From: Rhizobiaceae bacterium
Lineage (GTDB): Bacteria > Pseudomonadota > Alphaproteobacteria > Rhizobiales > Rhizobiaceae
DNA length: 64,000 bases
Assembly (NCBI GenBank): GCA_023953835.1
Contig: JAMLJB010000001.1
Span: forward strand, 372,001 to 436,000
Direction of reading: 5' to 3'
The notes under the pieces are model-generated. The model saw only the letters and a program-made list of their open reading frames with translations. It did not search any database and was not told the DNA's origin. This document shows positions 1-7,779 of the stretch, one piece after another. Positions within the stretch are counted from its first letter, which is position 1. Each line of letters begins with the position of its first letter. The position numbers were made by a program, and so were the translations under genes.

Positions 1-387
1 TAGATGCATTTCGCGCGCATTCGGCCCGGCCTCGATCAGTTCGACATAGGCATTGCCGGAAATCAGCAGATGGCCGTAAAGCGCCTCGAAAAACGTGCCG
101 CCCGCCTGTCGCGGATTGGGCCGCGCCAAAAGGTCGAGCATGGGATGGCGCGCAAGCTCCGTCTCCTCCTCGAACAGAAGCAGCGGCACCGCCGCCACCG
201 CCTCGCAGATCATGCGCACGGCGCGATGGGCGACGGGGTTGCCCATGAAGCCGACACGCGCCAGCGAGACGTAGTCCCGCCGTGTCCATCGCGCTTCGCC
301 CTGCGTCTGCAAGGTCACGAATCCGTAGCCATCCTTGCGCTCGAGGCGTGCGCGGTCCCCCCGTTGCCAGGGCCATGTCCATTTCAT
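1..387 (-). CDS. Phage/GTA portal protein (HK97 family), N-terminal part, runs off the left edge
   Basis: Only the first 129 codons are in the window. The frame opens with MKWTWPWQRGDR and continues with stretches typical of GTA/HK97 portal proteins, including RRDYVSLARVGFMGNPVAHR, LARPNPRQAGG and ALYGHLLISGNAYVE. Portal proteins form the dodecameric ring through which DNA is packaged, and they dock the terminase. The ATG lies 25 bases downstream of the large-terminase stop on the same strand, the gene order expected in gene transfer agent and lambdoid-like packaging modules. Seen: the frame, start and order. Inferred: GTA rather than ordinary prophage, because the wording of the conserved segments is closest to what I recall of Rhodobacter-type GTA portals; the rest of the cluster is outside the window. 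Confidence 0.85.
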   Translation of the reverse strand, partial: MKWTWPWQRGDRARLERKDGYGFVTLQTQGEARWTRRDYVSLARVGFMGNPVAHRAVRMICEAVAAVPLLLFEEETELARHPMLDLLARPNPRQAGGTFFEALYGHLLISGNAYVELIEAGPNAREMHL

Positions 388-412
388 CAGCAATCCCCTT
401 GAATTGGTCCGC

Positions 413-1708
413 TCAGCCGAAATCGCGGATGCGCGGTTCGCCGGTCGAGCGCGGCTGAAGGTCGGTCACCGCCCACACCAGCGCATCGAGCCGGTCGGGC
501 GAGCGCCCGTCGGAAAGCCCGGTCGGGCCGAAATCGCACATCTCGTCCTCGAGGTCCGGAAAGCGCCCCGCATGCCGCACCAGCCCCTGCGCATAGAGTG
601 CGGCGACCGGCTCGGCGCGCAGCCATTTGCCCCGCCGCGCGCGCACATCCTTGACCGCCACCGACGGATCGACGGTGCGGATCACGGCGGCAACCATGTC
701 GCCGCCCTGGTTGACCTCGGCGACCACGCAATCCGCCTGCACGCGATGGTAGAGCGCGACGACGCGCGCCGCCCATTCGGTCGGCTTCGCGCCGCGCACG
801 CTTTCGTCGGCAAGCACGATCACGCCGCCGCCCTCCGTCAGCCCGGCGGCCACGATGCCGCATGCATCCGAGGTGCGGCGCGAGCTTGCCGGCGGATCCA
901 CCGCCACGACGATGCGCTGCAACTGCGGCGCCTGCGCGATGAACGCCGCCTCCAGCGCGGCGCGCGTCCACAGCGCGTCCTCGCGGTCCTCGATCAGTTC
1001 GCCCTCAAGCTCCTGCCTGCCGAGCCGCGTCCCGGCATAGCGGCTTTCGAGCGCGGCGATGAAACCATCGGCCAGATTGGCGATGTTGTCGCGCGTGGCA
1101 TAGCGGTCCACATGAAACGCCGGATCGCCCATAAGGCGCTTGACCAGTTTCGTCGGCCTCGGCGTCGTGGTCACGAGTTGCCGTGGCCGCTCACCCAGCC
1201 GCAGGCCGAACTGGAGCATGTCGAAGCAATCGACCGCATTCTTCCACTTCGCGGCCTCGTCGCACCATGCGGCCATGAATTGCGGCCCGCGCAGGCTTTC
1301 CGGGTCCTCCGACGAAAACACATAGGCCACCGCGCCGGAAGGCCACAAAAGCCTGCGCCGCGTCGGCTCATAGCGGGGCCGGTCGCGCCGCGCGACCGTG
1401 CGGATGCCCGACGGCCCGTCGATCATCACCTCACGCACGTCGCCCAGCGTCTCGCCCACCAGCGCGATGCGCCCGCTGGAACGCCCCTTTTCGGCGATGG
1501 GCGGCAGGCCGCAGGCATGCGCGATCGTCCATTCCGCGCCGAGCCGCGTCTTGCCGGACCCGCGCCCGCCGAGCACCAGCCAGTTGTCGGGCACGCCGAG
1601 CGCGCGATAACGCCCCGGCAGGCAGGTCATCAGCCACTCATGCTCAATGGCGCGCGCCTGCTCACCGATGGTCGCGCGCAGCCATGTCTGCTGCGATCTC
1701 CCCTGCAA
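413..1708 (-). CDS. Terminase large subunit / DNA-packaging ATPase (GTA type)
   Basis: The motor ATPase-nuclease of DNA packaging. A Walker A loop (GGRGSGKTRLGAEW) is near the N-terminus, a Walker B-like segment reads AAWCDEAAKW, and a coupling motif follows at VTTTPRP. The C-terminal RNase H-like nuclease is suggested by VVAVDPPAS, VVAEVNQGGD and the final DALVWAVTDL. The frame stays open up to 1792, but that would overlap the upstream gene by about 130 bases. I chose the TTG at 1708 (431 aa, 47-base overlap), with AGGCGG ahead of it; an ATG at 1630 would leave only a short leader before Walker A and is the alternative. The portal gene follows directly. Function is confident; the start is not. 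Confidence 0.85.
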   Translation of the reverse strand: MQGRSQQTWLRATIGEQARAIEHEWLMTCLPGRYRALGVPDNWLVLGGRGSGKTRLGAEWTIAHACGLPPIAEKGRSSGRIALVGETLGDVREVMIDGPSGIRTVARRDRPRYEPTRRRLLWPSGAVAYVFSSEDPESLRGPQFMAAWCDEAAKWKNAVDCFDMLQFGLRLGERPRQLVTTTPRPTKLVKRLMGDPAFHVDRYATRDNIANLADGFIAALESRYAGTRLGRQELEGELIEDREDALWTRAALEAAFIAQAPQLQRIVVAVDPPASSRRTSDACGIVAAGLTEGGGVIVLADESVRGAKPTEWAARVVALYHRVQADCVVAEVNQGGDMVAAVIRTVDPSVAVKDVRARRGKWLRAEPVAALYAQGLVRHAGRFPDLEDEMCDFGPTGLSDGRSPDRLDALVWAVTDLQPRSTGEPRIRDFG

Positions 1709-2114
1709 GGTCGATGATCCGCCTGTTGATGCGGTCGAGCACGTCGGCGAGTTCTTCGTTCTGGCGCGCGGCGTTCTCCTGGACGAATTCATCTGGGCTC
1801 AATATCTCGATCAGTTTCTCGGTCACGCGCACCGCCGAGTTGAGTGCGTCCATTTCCGCCTTGTCCAGCATTTCGCCCTGCCCGGATTCGTGCAGGACGA
1901 CCTCCATGCGCCGCGCAATCGCCAGCGATGCGTGGCGCAGCTTTTCGACGGTGCGGTCGTCGCCCTCCGGCAGCTTCCAGTCGTTGACTTCCGCCTGCTT
2001 GCGGATCGAGTTGAGCGAGCGGCCCGTCGCATCGGCCAGCAATTTCAGCGGCGCACCATGAACTTCCACGAGCAGGCGCTGCGCCCGCACCCGCGCCGGG
2101 TTCCAGATTGGCAA
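1662..2114 (-). CDS. Small-terminase-like DNA-binding protein
   Basis: A 150-aa protein directly upstream of and overlapping the large terminase gene. The N-terminal segment reads LKLLADATGRSLNSIRKQAE and looks like a helix-turn-helix. The rest is charged and helical (VEKLRHASLAIARRMEVV, ILSPDEFVQENAARQNEEL), as in small terminase subunits that recognise DNA ahead of packaging. The start is taken as TTG at 2114 because GGAGG lies five bases before it; the GTG at 2120 is embedded in that ribosome binding site. Assignment rests on position plus the apparent HTH. I do not recognise a specific family, so small terminase is an inference. Confidence 0.6.
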   Translation of the reverse strand: MPIWNPARVRAQRLLVEVHGAPLKLLADATGRSLNSIRKQAEVNDWKLPEGDDRTVEKLRHASLAIARRMEVVLHESGQGEMLDKAEMDALNSAVRVTEKLIEILSPDEFVQENAARQNEELADVLDRINRRIIDLAGEIAADMAARDHR

Positions 2115-2120
2115 GGACAC

Positions 2121-2375
2121 CTCCGAATTTTGGGGATTGCGGAAGGCGCAGGAAATCCATCCCCGCGCTCACAAGATCGCTTGGATTACCGTTCCGGCCC
2201 GCGCCGCTCACACTTTTTCGACGATAGACAAAAGCTACCAAACCACCGTCACGGTGTCAAGGACTTTTTTCCTAATTAAATATTAGGAATATAATAAGTC
2301 TTGGCACATTGGCGCAAATCTGGCTGGCGCAGGGCATAATGGACGGCTACCACTAGCAAAAGCAAGGAGGAGCAA
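2121..2375. other. Intergenic region between packaging genes and higA
   Basis: About 255 bases with no convincing gene. An AT-rich part around 2265-2300 contains the interrupted inverted repeat CCTAA-TTAAATA-TTAGG (2271-2287), a possible promoter/operator area for either neighbour. A strong ribosome binding site (AAGGAGGAG) precedes the HigA ATG. Just before it, one frame ends in ...MDGYH-stop at about 2356, weakly reminiscent of the C-terminus of HigB toxins, but no toxin gene is present. Confidence 0.4.
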
Positions 2376-2687
2376 ATGACCAATGAGACAACGCAGCTTT
2401 CTCCGATGCATCCCGGAGAAGTTCTCCGTGAGGAATTCATGGAGCCGAACAGGCTGACGGCATATGCGCTGGCGAAGGCGTGCCGCATTCCTCGCACGAG
2501 GATAGAACGCATCGCGCGAGAGGAGTCCGGTATAACCACCGACACGGCGCTACGGTTGGCAAAATTTTTCGGAACCACCGCGCAGTTCTGGCTGAACCTC
2601 CAGAACCGCTATGAGATGGAGACCACGGAGCCTGAAATCCGCGCGGAGCTTGACGCAATCGATGGAAGCAACCTTCTGGCTGCATGA
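2376..2687 (+). CDS. higA: HigA-family XRE antitoxin-like regulator without an adjacent HigB
   Basis: A 103-aa protein with the standard HigA/VapI layout. It opens with SPMHPGEVLREEFMEPN, continues through a lambda-repressor-type helix-turn-helix (AYALAKACRIPRTRIERIAR), and ends with LAKFFGTTAQFWLNLQNRYE, a signature of this family. Such proteins bind their own operator and neutralise a HigB mRNA-cleaving toxin. Here no open frame of HigB size exists within 250 bases upstream, and downstream lies a PBP gene, so it appears orphaned. A strong AAGGAGGAG site precedes the ATG, and a hairpin followed by T residues lies about 110 bases after the stop. It could act as a solitary repressor. Family assignment is confident; biological role is not. 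Confidence 0.85.
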   Translation: MTNETTQLSPMHPGEVLREEFMEPNRLTAYALAKACRIPRTRIERIAREESGITTDTALRLAKFFGTTAQFWLNLQNRYEMETTEPEIRAELDAIDGSNLLAA

Positions 2688-2798
2688 TCTTCCGCAGCCT
2701 TGCGCGGACGGCTGAGCTTTCGACAATCTCAAAACAGGCCCGGCATGTCTGCTTTGGCATGAGCCCCGCCCGCATCGGGGCCGCGCACACGCTTTATT

Positions 2799-2818
2799 AA
2801 AGCCTCCTGGGCTTTTTT
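2799..2818 (+). terminator. Rho-independent terminator after higA
   Basis: The stem AAAGCC/GGCTTT has a short loop (TCCT plus one G) and is followed by a run of T. Directly upstream (2763-2781) there is a second GC-rich hairpin, GCCCCG...CGGGGC. It separates higA from the PBP gene. Confidence 0.6.
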
Positions 2819-2884
2819 GGTTTGGTTTGTGCGACCGTTCGGCATATATCCGGGCGGAACCCTTGGCGGGGGGATTGCGGAGTG

Positions 2885-5044
2885 ATGCTGAGACGGGACT
2901 CCAGGTCCAGACCTAAAGCGCCGCGCGCTGGACGCGCCATGGCCATCGATGCCTGGCTCGATTCCACGGTCTATTCGCTCGGCTTCCGCCTGCGGGCCGG
3001 CTGGGAAAGCCTCACCATCTTCTTCCGTCGCTTTCGCGTGCGCGGCTGGCGTCGCGCGCTGGTCGAGCTTGGCTCCGAGGCCATGACCATGGGCGCAGGC
3101 GGCGCGGTGGTCATGCTGGCGCTGGCCATGCCCGCCTTCGAGGAAACGGAGGGCGACTGGCGCAACCACGGCGATTTCGCCGTCACCTTCACCGACCGCT
3201 ACGGCAACGAGATCGGCCAGCGCGGCCTCATCCAGCGCGATTCCATTCCCGTGGACCAGATGCCGGATTTCGTGGTCAACGCGGTGCTGGCGACCGAGGA
3301 TCGCCGGTTCTTCGAGCACTACGGCATCGATTTCATCGGCCTCGCCCGCGCCATGAACGAGAACATGCGCGCCAATTCGGTCGTGCAGGGCGGCTCCACG
3401 CTCACCCAGCAGCTTGCGAAGAACCTGTTCCTCAGCAACGAGCGCACGGTCGAGCGCAAGGTGAAGGAAGCGTTCCTGTCGCTGTGGCTGGAAATGAACC
3501 TCACCAAGAAGGAAATCCTCCAGCTCTATCTCGACCGCGCCTATATGGGCGGCGGCACGTTCGGCATCACCGCCGCCGCCGATTTCTATTTCGGCAAGCA
3601 GGTGAAGGACCTCACGCTCGCCGAGGCGGCGATGCTGGCCGGCCTGTTCAAGGCGCCCACCAAATATGCGCCGCACATCAACCTGCCCGCTGCGCGCGCC
3701 CGCGCCAACGAGGTGCTGACCAACATGGTGCAGGGCAATTTCCTGACCGAGGGTCAGGTGCTTTCGGCCCGCCTTCATCCCGCCGACATCATCGACCGCG
3801 GCGACCTCAAGGCGCCGGACTATTTCCTCGACTGGGCCTTCGAGGAGGCCAAGCGCATCGCCTCGAAATACGGCATCCACTCGATGGTCGCCCGCACCAC
3901 CGCCGACATCAACATCCAGCGCGCCTCGGAAGAGGCCATCGAATATCATCTGCGACAGTTCGGCAAGGATTACCGCGTGACCGAGGGCGCAGTGGTCGTC
4001 ATGGAGACGAACGGGGCCGTACGGGCCATCGTAGGGGGCCGCGACTATGGCGCGAGCCAGTTCAACCGCGCCACAAAGGCGGAGCGCCAGGTCGGCTCGT
4101 CCTTCAAGCCCTATGTCTATGCCACGGCAATGGAAGCGGGCATGACGCCCGAGACCGTGATTTCGGACGGCCCCATCAGTTGGGGCAACTGGTCGCCGAA
4201 GAACTACGGGCGCTCCTTTTCCGGGCGCGTCACGCTGGCCAGCGCGCTGGCGCGTTCGATCAATACGGTGCCGGTGCGGCTCGCCAAGGAAAAGCTCGGC
4301 ATCGATCCGATCGTGAAGCTCACCTATGCGATGGGCGTGGAATCCAAGCTCAACGAGCACAAGACGATGGTGCTGGGCACCTCCGGCATGACCGTGATGG
4401 ATCAGGCGACGGGCTACAACACCATGGCCGATGGCGGCTTCGCGGGCGTGCGCTACGGCATCACGCAGTTGCGCACACGCTCGGGAGAGGTGTTCTACGA
4501 TCATTCGAGGGACGCGCCGCCGCCGCACCGCGTGCTGACCGACCAGTCGGTCGCCTATATGAACACCATGCTTGCGGGCGTCAACGAGGCGGGAACGGGC
4601 CGCCGCGCGGCAATGCCGTTGATCCGCAGCGCAGGCAAGACCGGCACGACGCAATCCTATCGCGATGCCTGGTATGTGGGCTTCACCGGCAACTACACGG
4701 CCGCCGTCTGGCTGGGCAATGACGACTTCACGCCATCGCGGGAAATGACGGGCGGCTCGCTTCCCGCCATGGTGTGGAACCGGCTGATGACGCACATCCA
4801 TCAGAACATCGACCTGAAGCCGATACCCGGTCTCGAAAAGCCGTTTGTCGATCCCGAGATCATCGCCAAGGCGAAGCGCGAGGCGGCTGAAAGCAAGACC
4901 GCCGATGCGCCATCCGAGCCGGAACTCGATGCGCCGCGCGTACTGTCGAGCGACACGACGCGCGTGCTGCGCCAGATGACGGACCGCTTCTCCAGGGCCG
5001 AGCATCTGGAAGCGCCCGCGCCCGCAGCACTCACCGCGCTTTGA
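2885..5044 (+). CDS. Class A penicillin-binding protein, bifunctional transglycosylase/transpeptidase (PBP1A type)
   Basis: Inner-membrane enzyme that polymerises and crosslinks peptidoglycan from lipid II. After a basic cytoplasmic stretch and one hydrophobic segment (GAGGAVVMLALAMPAF) comes a GT51 transglycosylase domain with ATEDRRFFEHYGID, GGSTLTQQLAKNLF and the LWLEMNLTKKEILQLYLD segment. The transpeptidase domain shows the SxxK motif (VGSSFKPY), SxN (ARSINTVP) and KTG (AGKTGTTQSYRDAW), so all catalytic boxes are intact. The ATG at 2885 gives 719 aa; the frame is open to an upstream start at 2822, and 2939 is also possible, but a GGAG sits just ahead of 2885. The downstream DUF1214 gene begins 10 bases after the stop and may be cotranscribed. 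Confidence 0.92.
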   Translation: MLRRDSRSRPKAPRAGRAMAIDAWLDSTVYSLGFRLRAGWESLTIFFRRFRVRGWRRALVELGSEAMTMGAGGAVVMLALAMPAFEETEGDWRNHGDFAVTFTDRYGNEIGQRGLIQRDSIPVDQMPDFVVNAVLATEDRRFFEHYGIDFIGLARAMNENMRANSVVQGGSTLTQQLAKNLFLSNERTVERKVKEAFLSLWLEMNLTKKEILQLYLDRAYMGGGTFGITAAADFYFGKQVKDLTLAEAAMLAGLFKAPTKYAPHINLPAARARANEVLTNMVQGNFLTEGQVLSARLHPADIIDRGDLKAPDYFLDWAFEEAKRIASKYGIHSMVARTTADINIQRASEEAIEYHLRQFGKDYRVTEGAVVVMETNGAVRAIVGGRDYGASQFNRATKAERQVGSSFKPYVYATAMEAGMTPETVISDGPISWGNWSPKNYGRSFSGRVTLASALARSINTVPVRLAKEKLGIDPIVKLTYAMGVESKLNEHKTMVLGTSGMTVMDQATGYNTMADGGFAGVRYGITQLRTRSGEVFYDHSRDAPPPHRVLTDQSVAYMNTMLAGVNEAGTGRRAAMPLIRSAGKTGTTQSYRDAWYVGFTGNYTAAVWLGNDDFTPSREMTGGSLPAMVWNRLMTHIHQNIDLKPIPGLEKPFVDPEIIAKAKREAAESKTADAPSEPELDAPRVLSSDTTRVLRQMTDRFSRAEHLEAPAPAALTAL

Positions 5045-5054
5045 CGAAGCCTGC

Positions 5055-5645
5055 ATGGTCCGCACGGCGCTCCTTTTTCTGCTCACCCTGTCGGTCGCAA
5101 TCTGCGTCGGCGCGGCAAGCGTGGCGCTGGTGATCGAACGCGACGTCCGTCTGGGCGGCATCCGTGTCGGCCCGTGGATGGCCTATCCCGAAAGCGGCGC
5201 AGGCTCGGCCGATCCCTATGCGCGCGCCGAGGCCGCCGTCGAGGGCACGCTGGCGCTCGGGCGCTCGGAGGGCCTGTCCTTCTTCGCCGAGCACGACGAG
5301 GCGGGCTCCGATCTGCTTGCCGAATGCACATACCGCCTGACCGGCGAGACGCCGCTGGCCCGCCTTTGGACGCTGCGCAGCGAACCCTACGACCGCGCGG
5401 TCAGCAATCGCCTGACAGGCGCGCCCGCGCACGGCACGCTGCATTCGCGCGCCGTCCTGCGCAATGCCGACAACAGCATCACCATCACCGCAGGCGCGGC
5501 CCCTGCCCCCGGCAACTGGCTGCGCACCGAAGGCACTGGCCGCATGCGTCTTGTGCTTACGCTCTACGACGCGCTCGTGCAGGGCGGACCGATGTCGGAA
5601 ACGATGAAGATGCCGACTGTGCGGCAGGTGGCGTGCGATGGATAG
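5055..5645 (+). CDS. DUF1214 domain membrane-anchored protein
   Basis: A 196-aa protein with an N-terminal hydrophobic anchor or signal (ALLFLLTLSVAICVGAASVALV) followed by a periplasmic-type domain. Segments such as YRLTGETPLARLWTLR, NADNSITITAGAAP and RLVLTLYDALV fit DUF1214, the C-terminal half of the DUF1254/DUF1214 proteins. Here that half is a separate gene, followed by the DUF1254-like half with an 8-base overlap. The two products therefore probably work together, perhaps as a complex in the periplasm. No enzymatic function is known to me. It starts 10 bases after the PBP gene, suggesting a link to the cell envelope. Confidence 0.75.
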   Translation: MVRTALLFLLTLSVAICVGAASVALVIERDVRLGGIRVGPWMAYPESGAGSADPYARAEAAVEGTLALGRSEGLSFFAEHDEAGSDLLAECTYRLTGETPLARLWTLRSEPYDRAVSNRLTGAPAHGTLHSRAVLRNADNSITITAGAAPAPGNWLRTEGTGRMRLVLTLYDALVQGGPMSETMKMPTVRQVACDG

Positions 5646-6195
5646 GGCCGCCTATTCGCGCATCGGCTATGCGCTGCTGATGGGGCTGCTTGGCGCGGCG
5701 ATCCTCCACATCGTCATCCTTTTGCTGCTGCCGGAAATCTCCAGCCGCAATGCCTGGTCGCGCATGGCAGATGCGGCCGACCTCTACCAGCCGATGCAGG
5801 TGCGCAACGGCCTGCCCGATGTCGTTCACGACGGCAATCGCGATCCGCTGTTCAAATCGATCGTCTGCCGGTTCGACCTGACGGACGGGCTGCTCAGGAT
5901 GCAGGCGTCCGGCGCGGTGCCGTTCTGGTCTGCCTCGATCTACGACCGCGCGGGCAATGTCATCCACAGCTTCAACGACCGCAGCGCCCACGACAGGGCG
6001 CTGGACATCGTGGTGCTGACGCCCGCCCAGATGCTGGACGTGCGCAAGGAGGTGCCGGAAGAACTCGGGCAATCCGTGTTCGTCGAAACGCAGTCGGAGG
6101 AAGGCATCGCGCTCGTGCGCGCCTTCGTGCAGGATGAAAGCTGGGGTCCCGCCGTCGAGGAATTTCTGGCTTCGCTGCGTTGCCAGCCGCAGTAA
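5638..6195 (+). CDS. DUF1254 domain membrane-anchored protein
   Basis: A 185-aa protein with one N-terminal transmembrane segment (ALLMGLLGAAILHIVILLLLP) and a periplasmic domain containing DGNRDPLFKSIVCRFDL and ASGAVPFWSASIYDRAGNVI, features of DUF1254 proteins. The ATG lies inside the last codons of the DUF1214 gene (ATGGATAG overlap), which implies translational coupling. The pair looks like a two-gene version of proteins that elsewhere carry both domains in one chain. Function is unknown; the location behind a PBP gene is the only clue. Confidence 0.72.
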   Translation: MDRAAYSRIGYALLMGLLGAAILHIVILLLLPEISSRNAWSRMADAADLYQPMQVRNGLPDVVHDGNRDPLFKSIVCRFDLTDGLLRMQASGAVPFWSASIYDRAGNVIHSFNDRSAHDRALDIVVLTPAQMLDVRKEVPEELGQSVFVETQSEEGIALVRAFVQDESWGPAVEEFLASLRCQPQ

Positions 6196-6199
6196 CCCC

Positions 6200-6373
6200 T
6201 CAGTGAGCGGGCTTCTGAACCGCGCCCGGACCTTGCGGACCGGTTTGCTCCCTGGCTTCGATGCGCTCGTAGCGCACACCGGGGAAGAGGATGACCGGGG
6301 CCAGCTCGCCCGATCTCGCCGGCCTGTCGCCGGATGCCGAACTCTTCGGCACGAATGAGAGTACCATGCCCAT
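6200..6373 (-). CDS. Small conserved-looking protein, 57 aa
   Basis: A short frame starting MGMVLSFVPKSSASG and including ELAPVILFPGVRYERIEA, ending AVQKPAH. The VLSFVPK start and the F-P-G-V-R-Y-E-R core look like a small hypothetical protein I recall from rhizobial genomes. The hydrophobic core flanked by basic and proline-rich parts also argues against a chance frame. It lies in an otherwise empty 340-base gap, convergent with the DUF1254 gene. A strong AAGGAGG sits about 41 bases upstream of the ATG, not at the usual distance; it could serve a tiny leader frame (GTG, eight codons) ending just before this gene. An ATG at 6367 is an alternative start. Confidence 0.55.
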   Translation of the reverse strand: MGMVLSFVPKSSASGDRPARSGELAPVILFPGVRYERIEAREQTGPQGPGAVQKPAH

Positions 6374-6539
6374 GATGCGTTATCCGTCTCGTTTGATACG
6401 GAGCACTTTACGCAACGCCTCCTTGACGTATTGAGTACGAAACTCGGTTAATACAGTGCTAACAAATTACGCCTAAATTTATGTTTGTCGCTCCACGGTC
6501 GGATCGGCGAGTTTCGAGTTCCTGTTCGGGCGTATCCGC

Positions 6540-7442
6540 GTGCAACCTTCGTCATCCGATATGAGACCGTTTACGCAGGCGGAAATGTCGCGCGCCGACC
6601 GTCTGCTGCGCGCCGCCGTATCCGGCTATTGCGCGCTGACCCGGCAGCGCCGTTTCGATGCCCAGCAACTTCAGGATCTCGCCATGCCGCTGGTCGGCAG
6701 CGCCTCCCGTGACACGCTGCGCTATGTGGCGGCGGCGCTTTCAAAATGCGAAACCGAACCGCCCGAGCTTGTGCGCGAGCTTGCGGGCATGTCCATCGAC
6801 ATCGCCGCCCCGCTGCTTTCGCGCGCCCGCACCCTGACCGATGCCGACCTCATCAACCTGATTGCCGCGCATGGCCTCGGCCACGCCCAGGCCATTGCGC
6901 GACGGCAGAACCTGCACCCGTCCATTGCCCAGCTCATCCGCAATATCGAACTGCGCCGGCCCGCAACCCAAAGGCTGCAACCCGCAGAACCGCCCGCTCC
7001 TCCCGAGCTTTCGAGCGCGGAACGGCTGGAGCGCGCCCGCGAAAAGCTGCGTGCGATCATGCTTGCGGCGCGCACGCGCCCCACCGCCACGCAGGAAGAC
7101 ATCCGCCGCGCCTATGAAAGGCTGCGCGATACGGCGCTCAGCGGCGGCGGCGCACCATTCGTCGCTGCACTTGCCGGCAGCCTCGGCATCGACCGCGCCA
7201 CCGCATGGATTATCGCCAGCGATGGTTCGAGCGCAAAATTCGTGCTCGCCGCGCGCGCGATCGGCCTGACCGAGGAACAGGCCTACCTGATTGCGTCGGC
7301 TTTGTTCCCGCTGCGCTTCCCGAACGCCGAATCCATCGTCTCGTTCCTGGAGTGCTTTCGCGAATTGAGCCTTGACGATGCCGGCAGGCAACTCGATGCA
7401 TGGCAGGCCGGCGCTGCGCTCAGGCCTGCTCGATCTGGATGA
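6540..7442 (+). CDS. DUF2336 domain protein
   Basis: A 300-aa all-helical, soluble protein rich in Ala, Arg and Leu, with no signal peptide. The N-terminal half (DRLLRAAVSGYCALTR, LVGSASRDTLRYVAAALS, ELAGMSIDIAAPLLSRARTL, LINLIAAHGLGHAQAIARR) matches the HEAT-like DUF2336 family of alphaproteobacteria. Function is unknown to me; some relatives are discussed as phosphorelay or regulatory scaffolds, which is not tested here. The frame begins with GTG at 6540; an ATG at 6561 is a plausible alternative. Its stop overlaps the end of the convergent DUF1491 gene by 23 bases. Confidence 0.75.
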   Translation: MQPSSSDMRPFTQAEMSRADRLLRAAVSGYCALTRQRRFDAQQLQDLAMPLVGSASRDTLRYVAAALSKCETEPPELVRELAGMSIDIAAPLLSRARTLTDADLINLIAAHGLGHAQAIARRQNLHPSIAQLIRNIELRRPATQRLQPAEPPAPPELSSAERLERAREKLRAIMLAARTRPTATQEDIRRAYERLRDTALSGGGAPFVAALAGSLGIDRATAWIIASDGSSAKFVLAARAIGLTEEQAYLIASALFPLRFPNAESIVSFLECFRELSLDDAGRQLDAWQAGAALRPARSG

Positions 7443-7764
7443 AATCCCCGACTTCCTTGTCGCCGGTTTCAAGCTCGATCACCCAAAGGTCGGGGTCGAA
7501 GCGCTCTTCCCTTGCCAGCCGGTCCTCGATCCTGTCCGCCCCTTCCTGCATCAGAAGCTGGAAGCGGCGGTCCTGCGGCCTGCCGCTGTCATAACTGGCC
7601 TGCGGAGCCGGTCCGTACAGCGCCGCTCCGCCCATCCGGTCGCGCGTGACGACGAAAATCGCGCCCGCCTCCGTTGCCCCGCGCCGCAGCACGGCGGCAA
7701 AGCCGCCCGTTGCGAACACCCGCCGCACGACAGCCGAAACCCAAAGGTCCGATGTGATTCTCAT
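7420..7764 (-). CDS. DUF1491 family protein
   Basis: A 114-aa protein with the DUF1491 pattern: MRITSDLWVSAVVRRV, then GGFAAVLRRGATEAGAIFVV, a FQLLMQEG segment and the ending PDLWVIELETGDKEVGDF. This small family is nearly restricted to alphaproteobacteria and has no assigned function. It follows the peptidoglycan-binding protein gene with a gap of 15 bases, so kinase, peptidoglycan-binding protein and DUF1491 probably form one minus-strand operon. No signal peptide is visible, so it is probably cytoplasmic. Confidence 0.82.
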   Translation of the reverse strand: MRITSDLWVSAVVRRVFATGGFAAVLRRGATEAGAIFVVTRDRMGGAALYGPAPQASYDSGRPQDRRFQLLMQEGADRIEDRLAREERFDPDLWVIELETGDKEVGDFIQIEQA

Positions 7765-7779
7765 GGACAGTCCCGGCGT

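Noticed and set aside
413..1792. Terminase start at 1792 giving 459 aa
   Set aside because: The added 28 residues overlap the upstream gene by 131 bases and are low-complexity Ser/Thr/Arg sequence typical of an out-of-frame shadow.
2729..5161. An 810-codon open frame antisense to the PBP1A gene, and similar long frames antisense to glgP (57274-59385) and to other genes
   Set aside because: Compositions are full of Arg, His and Ala with no recognisable motif, and they mirror the high-GC third-position bias of the true genes on the other strand.
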